Shown piece after piece: positions 33,560 through 46,199 of a stretch of 64,000 nucleotides of DNA. The translations under genes were made by a program, and so were the position numbers. How positions within the stretch are numbered: position 1 is the first letter of the stretch; every line of letters begins with the position of its first letter. Under the pieces are notes generated by a model. That model was not told where the DNA came from. It saw nothing but the letters and a program-made list of their open reading frames with translations, and searched no databases. The DNA is from Takakia lepidozioides. Lineage: Eukaryota > Streptophyta > Takakiopsida > Takakiales > Takakiaceae. The DNA lies in NCBI GenBank assembly GCA_030704615.1, contig CM060734.1, positions 12,030,001 through 12,094,000 on the forward strand, written 5' to 3'.

Positions 33560-35480
33560 CACATTACATATGCTGTTGCTAAGCCAGTGGTTCAAGAATG
33601 GAGCAAAAAACAAAGCATGAGCAGGCGAAACACAGGTCTCAAGATGAAACAAAATTCATTCAATGGGACAACGGATGGTTGGCCATCTGAATGATTTTTG
33701 TTTGTTTTCAAACTTTGTCAGTATGTTCGGTATGCCATCTCACAGGTCCCGGACGAGTATGACATCAATCGAAATTTGTTCAATGGCCCAAATGACAATT
33801 GCCCATCCAGATGAGTTTGGTTTGTTTTCAAACTTTGCCAATATGTTCAACATACCATAAGACGGGTCCCAGTGTAATATGAGATGAAACGAAATTCGTT
33901 CGATGGGCCAACAGACATCAAAATGACTTTCGTTCGCTTCGAAACTTCCGCAGCATCTTCAGTATACCGTCTCACAGGTCCCTGAGTAATATGAGATGAA
34001 ATGAAATTGGTTGAATGGGCCAACGGCGCGTTCACGTGTCATACAGTTTTGCTCTATTGCGAAAAAGAAATCCTCTCATGGGTGAACGGCTGTTGCATCC
34101 ATTGAACGAATGTGGTTCACCCTCAACTTTAGACCACATGTGCTTGAATATATGTACAGCACATGCGCAGAGATTCAACAGAAAAAAAGAAAACATTTGC
34201 CTCCCCAACGACGCAATCCCTTTACAACCATTTTTGAATTAAATCGGTTTGAATGAATTTTAATTCAATAATTAGATTTAGAATGTCTACAATTGCGGGT
34301 TTCTGCTACGCAATGATTTTATTTCTGGGTCATTTTTGTAATATGAGATCAAACGAAATTCATTCGATGGGCCAACAGATGATTGCCCATCCAAATGATT
34401 TTTGTTTGTTTTGAAACTTTGGCAGTATGTTCAATGCACTGTCTCACAGCTCCCGGACTAATATGAGATCAATCGAAATTCATTCAATGGCCCAACGGAT
34501 GGTTGCCCATCCAAATGATTGTTGTTTGCTTTGAAACTTTGGCAGTATGTTCAGTATACCATTCAATAGGTCCCAGAGTAATATGAGATCAAACGGAATT
34601 AGTTCAATGGGTCAACGGATGGTTACCCATCCAAATGTTGTTTGCTTTGAAACTTTGGCAGTATGTTCAGTATATTGTTTCACAAGTCCCGGACTGATAC
34701 TAGGTCAATCAAAATTCATTCAATGGGCCAAGGACACGTTCACCTGTCATCCAATTTTGTTCATAGGGAATAAAAAATCCTCTCATGGGTGAGCGACTAT
34801 TGCACCCATTGAACGGATGTGGTTCAAGCTCAACTTTAGCCTACATGTGCTTGAATGTGTATGCAACACCTGTACAGGGATTCAACCAAAAAAAAAAACA
34901 CTTCCCTCCCCAACGATGCTCTCACCCTTCAACCAATTTTGAATTAAATCGAATTTAAATTAATTTTAAGTAAATAATTAGACCGAGAATGTCTATGATT
35001 GCGGGTTTCTACTACGTAATGATTTTGTTTTTGGCTCAATTTTGTTCTGTAAATTCAACCCTCGCACCACTACATCCCTGTAAAACTTTGGATCCAAAAA
35101 AATAAAAATAAAATAATCTTCGCTCATTATTGTAGTGAAAAGTGCATGAAGTTAAAGACAAATGGACTTTGGAGTGCAAATGAGGGAAGAAAAATGTGGT
35201 TTTGGGTCCAAATGACTTTTGTTCACTCCAGATTTTGTACGCACATTGCATATGCAGTCGTTAAGCATATGGTTCAAGAATGGAATTAAAAAAAAATCAT
35301 GTGTAGACGAAACGCAGTCCAATAGGTCCCACAGTAATACGAGATCAAACGAAATTCATTCGATGGGCCAACGGATGGTTGCCCATCCAAACCATTTTTG
35401 TTTGCTTTGAAACTTTGGCAGTATGTTTAGTATATTGTCTCACAGGTCTCGGACTGGTATGAGGTCAATTGAAATTCATT
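33560..35480 (-). repeat. ~120-bp satellite with higher-order repeat, reverse orientation
   Basis: Same family as 19470-21466 but reverse complemented (caacggatggttgcccatcc at ~34494 and 35380). A higher-order period of about 0.71 kb is shown by cctctcatgggtgaacggct at 34073 and its partner at 34779. Interspersed A/T-rich segments (near 33390 and 35090) also recur. Confidence 0.9.
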
Positions 35481-36091
35481 CAATGGGCCAGCGTTCATGT
35501 AGTCGTTGACTCGTGCCCCATCCACATGAATTTTTTTTGTGGTTTGAAAACTTTGTGGGTATGTGGTTCATACCTATGTGGTTCACATCCTTGTACGCCG
35601 CATTCATTTGGCGATGACATAATATAACATCTTCTATTTCCAACAACAACAAATGTCTCCCAATCGGTTGTCGGTCATATAATTTGTTCTGTTGCGGCAC
35701 CCATGGAACCTCTGGGAGTCGGAAAAACCTCCCCCTGGCCTCACTCCAATGCCCTCCCAAATTACAGCAAAATTGCTCTCTCTCTCTCCCACCAATCGAT
35801 TATGCCTCCCGCACGTATCGTTATCTCCCAGTCAGATGTGACTCATACATATTGGGGTGATGTACTATTGTATTCCAGTTTGCGGCATGTATGTTATGCA
35901 TTCCTCTGCCTGCATCCCACAACGAGTTTTTGCCCCAATGCACACAATTGAGAAATGAAAATGGTAACCCATCCAATGGGAGGTTGTGCCGATTGTATTC
36001 ATAACCTATCGGCATAAGATCCTCCAAGCCCACCAGCTCATAGAAACGGCAATGGATTGCTGCACAACATTCTGGGCAAGCGCTTTCCAAA
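35481..36091. other. No gene recognised
   Basis: Satellite edge followed by sequence upstream of gypsy C gag; may include its leader, but no LTR could be delimited. Frames at 35476-35760 and 35821-36282 (minus) lack recognisable features. Confidence 0.35.
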
Positions 36092-37087
36092 TTGCACGTG
36101 CTCGGACTTCGACAACACGATAAACAGCTCCATTGGAAAGAGAGGAAAATTTGTCCCATGCAAACATCTTTACTACATCTACATTCACAGGATGTGATCC
36201 TCAACGCAACACGTGCATTCACCAATGCACAATGGGTCCCAGTGATGTTCAGACACTTCTCCAGCGAGATAGGATAGTTCAAATCTGAGGCGCTGCATTA
36301 CACGCCATCTTATGTAGGAGGAGTGAGACCCTATGCCCTAGCAATGTCCCCGACACCCATAGTAGCGCCAACGGTGCCGCAATATACAAATGCTGTTCCT
36401 ACCAACTCACAGGCAGATTCAAGCGGTCAATCCTATTCGCGAGTGGGCCATCTAGAGGCACAAGTCACTTCTCTCATCAAGACCATTGAAACAATGGGCG
36501 ACCGCATGAGCTCAATCGGTGAGCAGATTACCAGCTATGTGGGGTACCGAGATGCGGCCCCAGTTAGAGAGTCCGGCCCCAACCCGGCCAAGGTATGGTG
36601 TTCCAATTGCAACAACTCGGGACATGTGTCTCAACACTGTCATTATCCCGTTCGGGAAAGGCAGGTCAGCCGGAACCCAACTTATCAAGATAGGCCAAAA
36701 ATGCAATTCAATCAATCTCGTAGAGGATGTCAAAAATGCAGAAGAACCACTCACCCAACTGAAAATTGTTGGAGTGACATTGTGTGTTTACACTGCGGCC
36801 AACGAGGTCACCCCTTGGACAATTGTCCCCATAGACAAGTGGACCAGCCTATGCCGGCCACCATTCAACAAGTAGAGAGGAATTTGGAAGGGCAGCGAGC
36901 ACCCTTCCCGGATCAGTATACCACTGAACCACCCAACCCTCTACCACAACAGCATAGCATGTATTTTGCTACTCCAACGCAAGTAGCGCAATGGCCTAGA
37001 TCAGATCAGGCAGGCCCATCATATTCTAGGGCAATGCAGCTATGGGACAGAATGCCCGGGCAGCCTCAAATCTTGCGGCTCAGATAG
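36092..37087 (+). pseudogene. gypsy C gag
   Basis: The frame from 36092 is interrupted by TAG at about 36278 and continues to 37087. The second part has three cysteine clusters: WCSNCNNSGHVSQHC (~36597), CQKCRRTTHPTENC (~36730) and CLHCGQRGHPLDNC (~36787). The first and third are CCHC knuckles. A Q/P/S-rich stretch follows. The protein-like continuation (RAASNLAAQIAQGSS, frame 37042-37302) shows that a frameshift near 37050 ended this reading frame early. Confidence 0.85.
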
Positions 37088-37106
37088 CCCAGGGTTCTTC
37101 TAATAC

Positions 37107-38273
37107 GTGGTCTCCCCCTCAGGATGTAAGGGTGCAGGGAGGGCAGCAGCCGTCCACTTCGACGCCATCCCAGCAGCAGGCCAGTATGCATCCCGGTCAG
37201 TCGTCCCGTCAACAGGAGACGCAAAAGTCAATTGGATTTCAAATGAGCTCGGCACCACTCAAACTACGCAGGCTAGCCCAGAGGAAGGTAGCTATGCAGT
37301 AATGACCCGACAGCAACGAGATACGCTAGGGAAAGACCCTAGGTATGTGGTGTCGGAGTCAGCCACATCGGCATCAGAACAGGAAGATCTGAACTTTAAA
37401 GTCATGAAGTCGGACGCACGGAAGATGGCGGAAACTGTACTCAGGGAGGAAGAGAATACCCATCCCAAAGAGAAGGAGGTAGCATTTGCAGAGACCGAAT
37501 CTCCAGCAGTCCGGCCAACCATTTCTCGGCCACTTTTGACATCCAGAACAAAGAGTCCGGCCAATCGACCAGTAGCACCAGCGAAGCTTCCCAAAAGGAG
37601 AACACACTCCACTATGCACTTCACCGATGAGTTGGAGCCATATAATCTAATGGAAGATTTGCGCCACATTCAGGCAAACATTATATTTGCCCAACTCATA
37701 GCACTGGCACCAACAGTTCGACATGCTCTCAAGGCATCCTTGGTGAGGAAGCGAGTAGGTACTTTTGCTCAGACCCACCACATTAACACCCATGTCGATC
37801 CGGGCCCAGTAGAAATAGAAGTGGAAATTGTCGACCGTCTGATACGACGTTGTTTAGTGGATGATGGGAGCTCAGTCAACATCATGCCACTCTCCACCTT
37901 GTCAAAGTTAGGATTGAACATGACAAGGGAGTCTCCATTAACTATCAGACTGGCTGACCAACGGAAGATCAGACCAGTGGGTCACTTAGCGAATGTTCGG
38001 CTAAAGACCGAAGGCTACACGTACGCGGTAGATTTCCAGATCATAGATTTCCCCATCGATGAGTATTCCTACGCACTCCTACTAGGGAGGCCATGGTTGG
38101 TCCAGTCCCGAGCTCAAACGGACTGGGGGGCAGGTACCATCACTTATGGGATAAAACCTTACACGACTACAGTCGCTTTTCTTTCGGGAGCGCCTCACCA
38201 TGAAACAGATGAGGATGAGCTCAACATGATTGGTTCTGAAGAGGAATCTGCGGACTTGAGTGAGGAGGACTGA
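37107..38273 (+). pseudogene. gypsy C gag-pol linker and aspartic protease
   Basis: 388-codon frame. Residues ~60-180 are charged and low in structure. The protease module around residue ~250 has the catalytic-type loop VDDGSSVNIMPLSTL and the later hydrophobic-G segment ALLLGRPWL (~329). This D-D-G-S version replaces D-T-G-A, as is common in this gypsy group. Ends at TGA 38271-38273, after which 38274-38441 continues in broken frames to the RT ORF. Confidence 0.85.
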
Positions 38274-38441
38274 TGGACAGATAGAGAGATCCATCCAACG
38301 TCACATGCCCACCGAGTATTAGCAACCAGCACCGCGCCTCGCAGAGAGGTTAAACGAAGGAAGGTAGGACTAGAGGACACTGTCAAGTCCCTAGGTCCGG
38401 GTTTATATGAATGCGAGTCTGATGCAAACTGCATCGCCTGG

Positions 38442-39965
38442 TTGTTCAGAGAAAACCAAGGCAAGGAGGTGATGGTACACTCGGTATCAACCGAGGCACT
38501 TCCAGAGTTCGAATCACTAACCGAGCTCTTCTCGATATCCGCCGAACAGGTTGGTCTGCAGGAACCAGAGATTCCTCAGGAGGAGAACGACGAGATTATT
38601 GAAATGAGAATTGTAGAGGAGGCCGACCTAGAAAGGGATGTGATGAAACATAGTGCCCCCTACATTCCATATTTACAACAAGGGTCAAACGGATCAAGGT
38701 TTGAACCACGATCAACCTTCACAGCCGAGCCAACAACGCAATTGGTCGATATGGCGGTGGGAGGAGAGTCACCCAAGATGGTGAAGGTTGGATCCCATTT
38801 GACAGTAGAACAGGCGGCAGAGTACCAGGCCTTGTTCAAAGAATTTAGAGACATCTTTGCGTGGTCCCACACCGAGTTGAAAGGGGTGCCCTCTTATGTG
38901 GCCATGCACTCTATTCCCTTGATTCCGGGAGCTACACCACGACAACAGCGAGAAAGGAGGGTGAATCCCAATCTGGCTCTTCTCATCAAAGCAAAAATCA
39001 AAAAACTGCTAGCCGCTGAGTTTATCTTTCCAGTGGAGACATCAGTCTGGGTGTCCCCCATGGTGATTATTCGGAAAAAGAATGGAGGATTAAGGGTATG
39101 CGTAGACTTCCGCCCCCTTAACAAGGTAACGCACAAGGATCATTTTCCCTTGCCGTTTATAGACATATTAGTGGAAGAAGTAGCAGGGAAGGAACTCTAC
39201 TCTTTCATGGATGGATTCTCGGGCTACAATCAAGTGTTGATCGACCCGAAAGATGTGTTGAAGACCACATTCACCTCACCCTGGGGAACATTTGCCTACA
39301 CAAGGATGCCCTTTGGCTTGTGCAACGCACCCCTGACATTTCAGAGGGTCATGATGTATGCTTTCTCGGACATTGTGAGAAAGAATCTAGTCATTTTCTT
39401 AGATGACTTTTGTTGCAACGGGGATGCGAAGGATCACGTTGTGGCACTACAAAAATGCTTCACTCGGTGCAGAGAAAATGGGATATCTCTCAATCCAATG
39501 AAGTGCGTATTCGCAATCACACATGGACTGCTACTGGGACACATAGTGTCCAGAGACGGCGTGGCAACAGACCCGGCAAAAGTAAGCGCCATCGTCGAAC
39601 TTCCCGCACCAGAGACGTCATCCAAAGTGAAGGGATTACTTGGCCACACAGGGTGGTATAGGAAATTTATGGACAAGTATGCAACAGACGCATTACCTCT
39701 GACTCGACTATTGAAAAAGAACCAAGTATTCTCCTGGGATGCAGGGTGTCAGGAGTCTTTCGAAATGCTCAAGGAACGGTTGGTGTCTGCACCAGTCTTG
39801 GCAGCTCCGGATTGGAACACGCATTTTCATGTTTATGTTGATGCTTCAGCGGTGGCAGTAGGATGTGCCCTTTGCCAACCAGACGCTGATGGCCATGATC
39901 ATCCGATATCTTTCGCCAGTCGACAGCTGACATTCGCTGAAACTAAGTACAACACCACGGAGTGA
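38442..39965 (+). pseudogene. gypsy C reverse transcriptase-RNase H (N-terminal)
   Basis: 507 codons. The RT signature is complete: IRKKNGGLRVCVDFRPLN (~204-221), FMDGFSGYNQV (~257-267), FAYTRMPFGLCNAPLTFQR (~286-304) and the catalytic box VIFLDDF (~317), with F in place of the usual Y/V before L-D-D. RNase H begins with HVYVDASAVAVGCALCQ near 460 and is cut by TGA at 39963-39965 (after KYNTTE, where intact elements read on into E-A-L). The tail (MIFAVKKYRHYL) continues in the next frame block. Confidence 0.9.
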
Positions 39966-39977
39966 GAGGCTCTGGGA

Positions 39978-40456
39978 ATGATTTTTGCCGTAAAGAAGTA
40001 TCGGCATTATTTATTGGAGACCCCATTTACATTTTTTGTTGATCACATGGCATTGCGATACTTGATCAACAAACCTGACCTGACAGGGAGAATAGCAAGA
40101 TGGGTCATTTTACTTCAGGAATTCGACTACAAGGTAGTCTACAAACCGGGAAGGCTTAACGCCAGGCCGACCATCTCTCGCGATTGTCAGAGAAGATGGG
40201 GGACGAGCCCATTGACAATGATTTTCCGGATGCCTTCTTATTCTCGATTGAGACGGTTCCTCCTTGGTACGAGCACATTGCTCAGTATCTTAGCACCCTA
40301 GAATTTCCACCAGGATTGGATCGACACGCACGAAGACGACTTCGATTGCACAACATGAAGTTTGCCCTTGTGGGAGGGCAACTTTATAGGAGGGGATTGG
40401 ATGGACTCTTGAGGCGATGCGTCACTCCAGAGGAGGTTCCCCAGATTTTAGAGTAA
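39978..40456 (+). pseudogene. gypsy C RNase H end and linker
   Basis: FFVDHMALRYLINKPDLTGRIARW and VYKPGRLNA mark the RNase H end. A frameshift near 40180 moves the reading to 40184-40456 (PPWYEHIAQYL, FALVGGQLYRRG). TAA at 40454-40456 precedes the integrase frame. Confidence 0.85.
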
Positions 40457-40468
40457 GCTCATGACAGC

Positions 40469-41512
40469 ATGTGTGGAGGACACTTTGCAGGGCGACTCAC
40501 GGTCCAAAAGGCTTTGAGGGCAAGATATTACTGGCCCTCCATGTTCAAAGATGCGCACATACATGTGCAAAAATGCGACTCTTGCCAGAGGTACGCTAAA
40601 AGGGATAACAGGCTTGGAATGCCGTTAGTTCCCACTCTCCCCCTTGCTCCGTTTGAGAAGTGGGGAATCGACTATGTAGGGGAAGTGCACCCCGCTGAAA
40701 GTCGACAAAATTGCTACATCATCGTAGCCACTGAGTATCTGACCAAGTGGGCAGAGGCCAAGGCGGTCAAGAGGGCCAACGCCCAGGTAACCGCCTCTTT
40801 CATTTATGAATATATTATTTCCCGATTCGGGTGCCCCAAAGAGATAGTGAGTGACAGGGGCTCTCACTTTATTAACGACATCATCGAAGAAATGATGGCA
40901 GCATTCTCCATCAAGCATCGCAAGGCTACCCCCTATCACCCTCAGACAAGTGGTCAAGTAGAGCGCGCCAATCAGACCTTGTGTAACATCCTCTCCAAAA
41001 CAATTAGGGAGCACAAGCGGGACTGGGACACCAAGTTGATCTCAGCTTCGTGGGCGTTTCGCACTACACATAAGGTAACCACTCGACACACCCCCTTTTC
41101 ATTGGTTTACGGGGTGGAGTCCATTATGCCCATCGAAACAGAGATTCCCTCATTGCGACTGGCCATCACCGAGAGATTGGCAACATCCGAGTCCCTGAAA
41201 GAATGACCCGAGATGCTGGAGGGGTTAGACGAGCTTTGGCAGGCAACAGCTCAACACATTGAGGCCGTCCAGCGAAGGAGGAAGGCTCGGTTTGACCTGA
41301 AGCGCAAAAAGAGGATTTTTGATCCAGGAGATCTGGTATTATTGTTTGACAGTTGGAACGAGGAATTCAAGGCCAAGTTCGACTCATACTGGATGGGGCC
41401 CTATCTTGTCAAGACAGTCTTTGACAACGGCTCATTACAATTGGAGACACTGAGGGGAGTGGAGTTCCCCAATGTGGTGAACGGTGTCCGGTGCAAGCAC
41501 TACTACATGTGA
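40469..41512 (+). pseudogene. gypsy C integrase
   Basis: The zinc-binding module (GGHFAGRLTVQKALRARYYW ... CDSCQRYAK, ~40475-40600) and DDE core (WGIDYVGEV ~40664, IVSDRGSHF ~40848, TSGQVERANQ ~40950) are intact. TGA at 41204-41206 splits off the C-terminal part 41213-41512 (RFDLKRKKRIFDPGDLVLLFD, FKAKFDSYWMGPYLV), the usual DNA-binding SH3-like tail. Confidence 0.9.
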
Positions 41513-41599
41513 GTTCCTTTAACCAATGAATTATCCCCCCCCCATTAAGGGAAAGGTGCTAAGGGAGATCTTAGTGGCCTTTGCCCTGTCGGGAGAGAT

Positions 41600-41950
41600 C
41601 TTTAGGATTTCTACCTGGTTGTTCGGAAGGAAATGTTGGTATTTCCTATCCATGATTCATTGGATATTGGAGCTCCATAATAGGTGGAGTGTGGGGCAAC
41701 TAAGTTGCAATCATCCAATGAAACTTCTCCACTGGGAAGAGGTCAATATGACTCTTACCCGTTAGGTTGTTGTACACCCTTTATTGGAATTCCAAAGGTA
41801 GACCTTGGGATGCGGGGCAACGTCGTTGCAGTAAAGAGGTGATTTGTTCTCCACTTATGTTTTGGGTAGTTATTGGAATTCACAAGGAAAGACCTTGGGA
41901 TGCGGGGCACATATAGTGCAATAATCTAACCCACGTTGTAGAATTAGAAA
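41600..41950. repeat. Degenerate tandem repeats downstream of gypsy C
   Basis: Phrases ttggaattcc-aaag-agaccttgggatgcggggca recur near 41785 and 41876, with a more diverged copy near 41655-41700 (tattggagctccataa ... gtggggcaac). Probably part of the element's 3' untranslated region. Confidence 0.6.
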
Positions 41951-42483
41951 TTTGTTGATATGGCATAAGCTATGAAAGCTATGACCATCCAATTGCCAAT
42001 GTAGAAGACTTCATACATCTTCGTTACTAATCACATGTTGTGAGTTTCTCTATTTTTCTTCTTCACCAAGTGAAGAACCACAGGTGTAGGAATGGGAACA
42101 ATGGGATGGCTAATATATGCACTCTTGTTCAAGGCACACTGTCGATCATTACTTGTCTTTTTATCACAGAATATATTTGTGTTTGCTCAAAGCATATCTC
42201 GAAAAAAAAGTAAGTGCTTGCTGCATCAAGCACTCCACAGTATACTGATGCTCCCTACATGGGGCACAGCGACTTCCCGCACGGGGATTCTAACCTTAAA
42301 CCTTTTGTCATTTTCACCTTGCCCCGCTGCAGCATTCCTTGAAGAGAGAGAAAAGTCAGAAGCAGTGAGGGGGTAAAAGGTGAGTTGTACAACAGTGGTT
42401 GCTGCTCCCCTCACATGAGTGAAGGATGTTCGGCACAGGAAAACCCAGAAGGGCCTGTGACCTTTTAGCATTAGGATTAGCAT

Positions 42484-42650
42484 ATGTTGGTTCGTCTATT
42501 ACTAGAGTGTGGTCCTCTGAGGTTCAGAAAGTATCCTATCTTTTTAGGTGTCTCACCATGAACTCTGCGATCCTACGAGTCATGAGGATAGTTACCAGAG
42601 TGTGGTCCTCTGAGGTTCAGAATGTATCCAATCTTTTCCATTGACGCGAG
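42484..42650. repeat. Two direct ~88-bp copies
   Basis: Block containing agagtgtggtcctctgaggt and cagaa-gtatcc-atctttt occurs near 42504 and 42597. Short tandem duplication in otherwise non-coding DNA. Confidence 0.8.
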
Positions 42651-45600
42651 AGCTGCTCTTTAGCCCTCCCAGATGCTTCCTGTTTAGGGGCATTTAGGCC
42701 CGTCCGAGCTCGAGTCGAGGCCCTAGCATTTTACAATGAGCTGTGCAAATCCAGGAGAGGTTGCAAGCCATATCAGTAGTAGTATAGAACCAAAGTCCTT
42801 CCAAGGCTGTGTTAGAATAGGATTATCAAATTGCACCGTGCATATCTCTCTTGCATCATCTAGGGGATTCGAACCCAGTCCGGTGGGGGAGAATGGCGGT
42901 TTTGAAGTATTTTTTATCTGGGAACTCCAACTCTCTCTGAAGAGGGCGAGTCGGGTGGTTTTGAAGTATTTTTTGGCTTTTTTCTTTTATTTTTCTCTCC
43001 TCTCTCCCGGAAGACTTGAACTCTCTCCGAAGAGGGAGAGCCGAAGGGAATTTACTCTTCATCTTTTTCATGGCACTTAAGAGAGTCGTTGACTCCAAGG
43101 AATATCAGTGATACCCTAATAGGGGGATTGTGCGAACCAGAGATTTTGAGTTCTTTTACACTCGGGGCGAGTATTCCCCATTGGTCACCATATATGTAGA
43201 TGCATATATTGGTACATATTTATTTTCAAATCGTTTTTGATCTTAAGGCAGACAGTATGCATTGTATTGCCAAAGCAGGGCAATTTGCGAGTTATCTGGC
43301 AATCGCTGGTAAAGCACGTAGGAATTTAGATTATGTCTCAGATGACCATGGAGGAGCTCTGGCAGCTGCATCGACGGCGAGTTAGGCTGCCAATTCGGTA
43401 CCAGTAACGACAACATACACCTGTTCGAAACAATACATGGCGACTGTTCCAGTCCCGGATTGCGATCTCTCTATTCTCCCGCCTTTCAAGTCCAGTAGGA
43501 GCATGCGGCGAGGAGTCTTGGCAATTAGAGGAAACAATCTGTACAACGATGAAATATCGCGACAAAGCAAGTGCTGCATCGGAGCAAACGACGGATGAAG
43601 GAGCTTCCCGGCAAAGTTTTGAACTCCTCAGCGATGCAAAGTGTGTAGGAGGAGACTCCAGATGATCTGTGTCCCAGTGACAGGGCCAAAGACCCCCTGG
43701 GGACACCACCAGTATTTTTACTGCCAGGAAGCAGCAGACTGCCTATATGGCGAAACCATAGAAACCAACCAAAGATGTGGCTTTACTTCCCCGATTCCCT
43801 TGAGATTTTGTGGACAGCTACAAGCCATCTAATTATAATTTTTCACCAAGTTTGAGGATTTTTGGAGGTGATGAGAGACGGCATCAAATTATCACGCCAG
43901 AGGCAGTTGCGAAAGGCGATTAAATGGAATTCTAGATCATCCAATGGATGAAAACTGGAAATTCGACCTGCAAGTGGAGGGATGAGAAGACAACCTAGCG
44001 TCAACTGGTTATCCATTGGATGGATGAAAAACCAGATTTATCATTAACACCAAGGTTTTCCATCCATGGTTATTATTTTATGGTGTTCTATTGTTTTTAA
44101 ATTATAGATTCATTTAGGAAATAATAGTTTAAGTCTATCCTTCACTAGTTTAAGAGGCCCCAAAAACACAATAAAAGAAGAGCAGGCTCCTCTTGTTCTT
44201 CAATCTAGTCTCATTTCCTTGTTTTGGCCTCTTGCTTGTGTAGTTAGTTTTGAGCTTGAGGGAGCTAGTTCCTAGAGAGTTGAGCTTGTGGCTCTCTAGT
44301 ATTAGAAGCAAGCATAGTGAGAGCAGGATAGTCCTAGCTCAAGGCCTTGTGGCCATTTGAGGCAAGAAGTAGAGGAAGCGCTCTATGAAGTGGGAGACTT
44401 GAGGACGAGTAGGAGTGCCGGAGGAGGACCAAGCTTGAGTACCATTCTACCGAGCGATTTAGTGCATCCCAAGCACCACTTGTTTCAGAGGGTGACTTAC
44501 CATACATTCTTGACCTTTGAATTCATTTATTTCATTTATTGTTCAAGCTTTGTCCAAGAAGGGACCTTATAAGCATTGTTTGCTAAAAATCTATAAAAAC
44601 TAACCCTCTTTCAAAGAGGATGTGTGTGCATCTCTATGTACATGTGTGAAGAGCACAGGTGTGAAGCCCCAGGAGGCAGGGCCTTAGGAATCTAACCCAA
44701 TTACGTCATGGAAGTGAGGGTAGATGTCCATTATTATGTTTAAGGAGAGGGCGAGCTTGCATGAAGTGGCGAAGCTCTTGTCAAATTTCCCTTCCTAGCT
44801 TAGTGGCAACGGCCATATTGCATGAGACAGCGAAACTATCGCCAAAATTTCATATTATTAAGTTCATATCTATGATTCATAAGTCCCCTGGCCATAGAGG
44901 ACCATGGGAGGCGTTGCTAACTAGCTTTATAAGTGGTTAAGCTATTTTGTAGAGGGCTGCCAAAAAGGCAGAGCCCAGCACTTAAGTGTCGGCGCCCTTA
45001 GGGGCCTTTGGGTTGGAGGTCAACCAAGGAGGTTGCCTAGAATCGCCATGGAGAGGCGCATCTAACACGGGTGGCGCGGCCTTCCCCCGTGGGGGGAGTT
45101 GACCCCTGGAGCAAAGTACGGATTGCTGGTACACTGCGTGGCAGCACCAGGCGCCATAGCTGGGCCCGCGCAGGTACGACACGAGCGGCAGAGACGACGG
45201 AGCCTGCCTATTACCCATTGGACCCGCGCCGGCGGCGGGCCAGTCACGCCGCGCCACGTAGCGCTGGCCGCGGGGTATCGGTTTTAACCGCTGGATATTA
45301 CGACGGACCCCGCCAGGGACTGTTGGTCCCTCGGACGGGTATTTTAAGGGGATTTTCTCCCTATGCCTTTGATTTCTTGTGCACTATTCATGGTGTTCTT
45401 CTTGCATAGGAATGAGGGCGTGTTTTAGCAAAAGATAAGAAATGGTTGGAACCATTTGATAGGCCCCAGTGAGGCCATCAGTTTGATATGTATTCCGGGG
45501 TTTGTGAAAGCACGGCTCACGGGTGGATGCCACAGGCAGAGAGAGAGAGCCCAAAGACAAGGGGGAGAGAATCCCTGGTGGGGGTTTCACAAGGTAGAAG

Positions 45601-46189
45601 ATGACATGTTTCAACTTCGTTCTAGGGCTGGTTGCCTGCATAAATTAATCAGATTATATTGGAAGTAGGTGGAAGAGGCGCAGGGAATGGACCTTGGGAC
45701 CCACTGAATGTTTAATCATTGTTTACACACCAGGGTGGCGAGCAGATGAGAAACTGATGGGCGGCAGATTTCATTCATCCTGGCCCGGTGATGGTTTAAG
45801 TTGCTAATGCATTCTTGAGTGGTTTGGTATAGGAATTTAGGGGCGCTCCCAAGTGGAGAGCGGTTCCCCAATGCTCCCGACATAAAGGGCGTTCCCAGGG
45901 CGTTCCCCTGGTACCTTGAGGGTAATTTAGTTAGCTCCAGCACCCTACGATGATTCTCTATTTCTACGAATTTCATGCATTTGTAGGAATATTTTAATGA
46001 TTTGTTCTTTATTATTTAGCAAGGTAATTCACCTTTATTAAGGGATTTTATCCGGACCCCCTTAACTTAAAAACAGAAGTTTTAATGGCGGTATCGCCTC
46101 CCTTCCGCCGAGGACATTTGAAGTCAAGTACCTCGCCGCTGGGGGGGGGGTGGTGGGCAAGGAGCTCATATGAGGGAGAGTGTTTAGCT
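42651..46189. other. Long region without recognisable genes
   Basis: Only short frames. 42860-43080 contains two diverged copies of a 'gaact-c-aactctctc-gaagaggg' phrase and a tRNA-like B-box on the minus strand (gggttcgaatccc at 42862-42874), which hints at a tRNA-derived SINE but no folded tRNA. 44140-44600 has gagcttg/ctcaagc-rich DNA similar in style to LTRs. 45000-45320 is clearly GC-rich, with no rRNA or protein signature. Confidence 0.4.
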
Positions 46190-46199
46190 GCAGTGTAGG

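Larger units (their letters stand above)
36092..41512 (+). mobile_element. Ty3/gypsy retrotransposon C, nearly full coding length
   Basis: Gag, protease, RT, RNase H and integrase are all present in order on the plus strand. About four in-frame stops (36278, 38271, 39963, 40454, with a further one at 41204) and several frameshifts (near 37050, 37250 and 40180) separate the pieces. This is the only element in the window that keeps an RT core. Parts are described in the following entries. Confidence 0.92.

Noticed and set aside
42855-42900. tRNA gene on the minus strand
   Set aside because: Only a B-box-like gggttcgaatccc is present. No A box at the right distance, and the acceptor and T stems do not pair.
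45000-45320. rRNA or CpG-island promoter in the GC-rich block
   Set aside because: No conserved rRNA core sequence and no gene follows.
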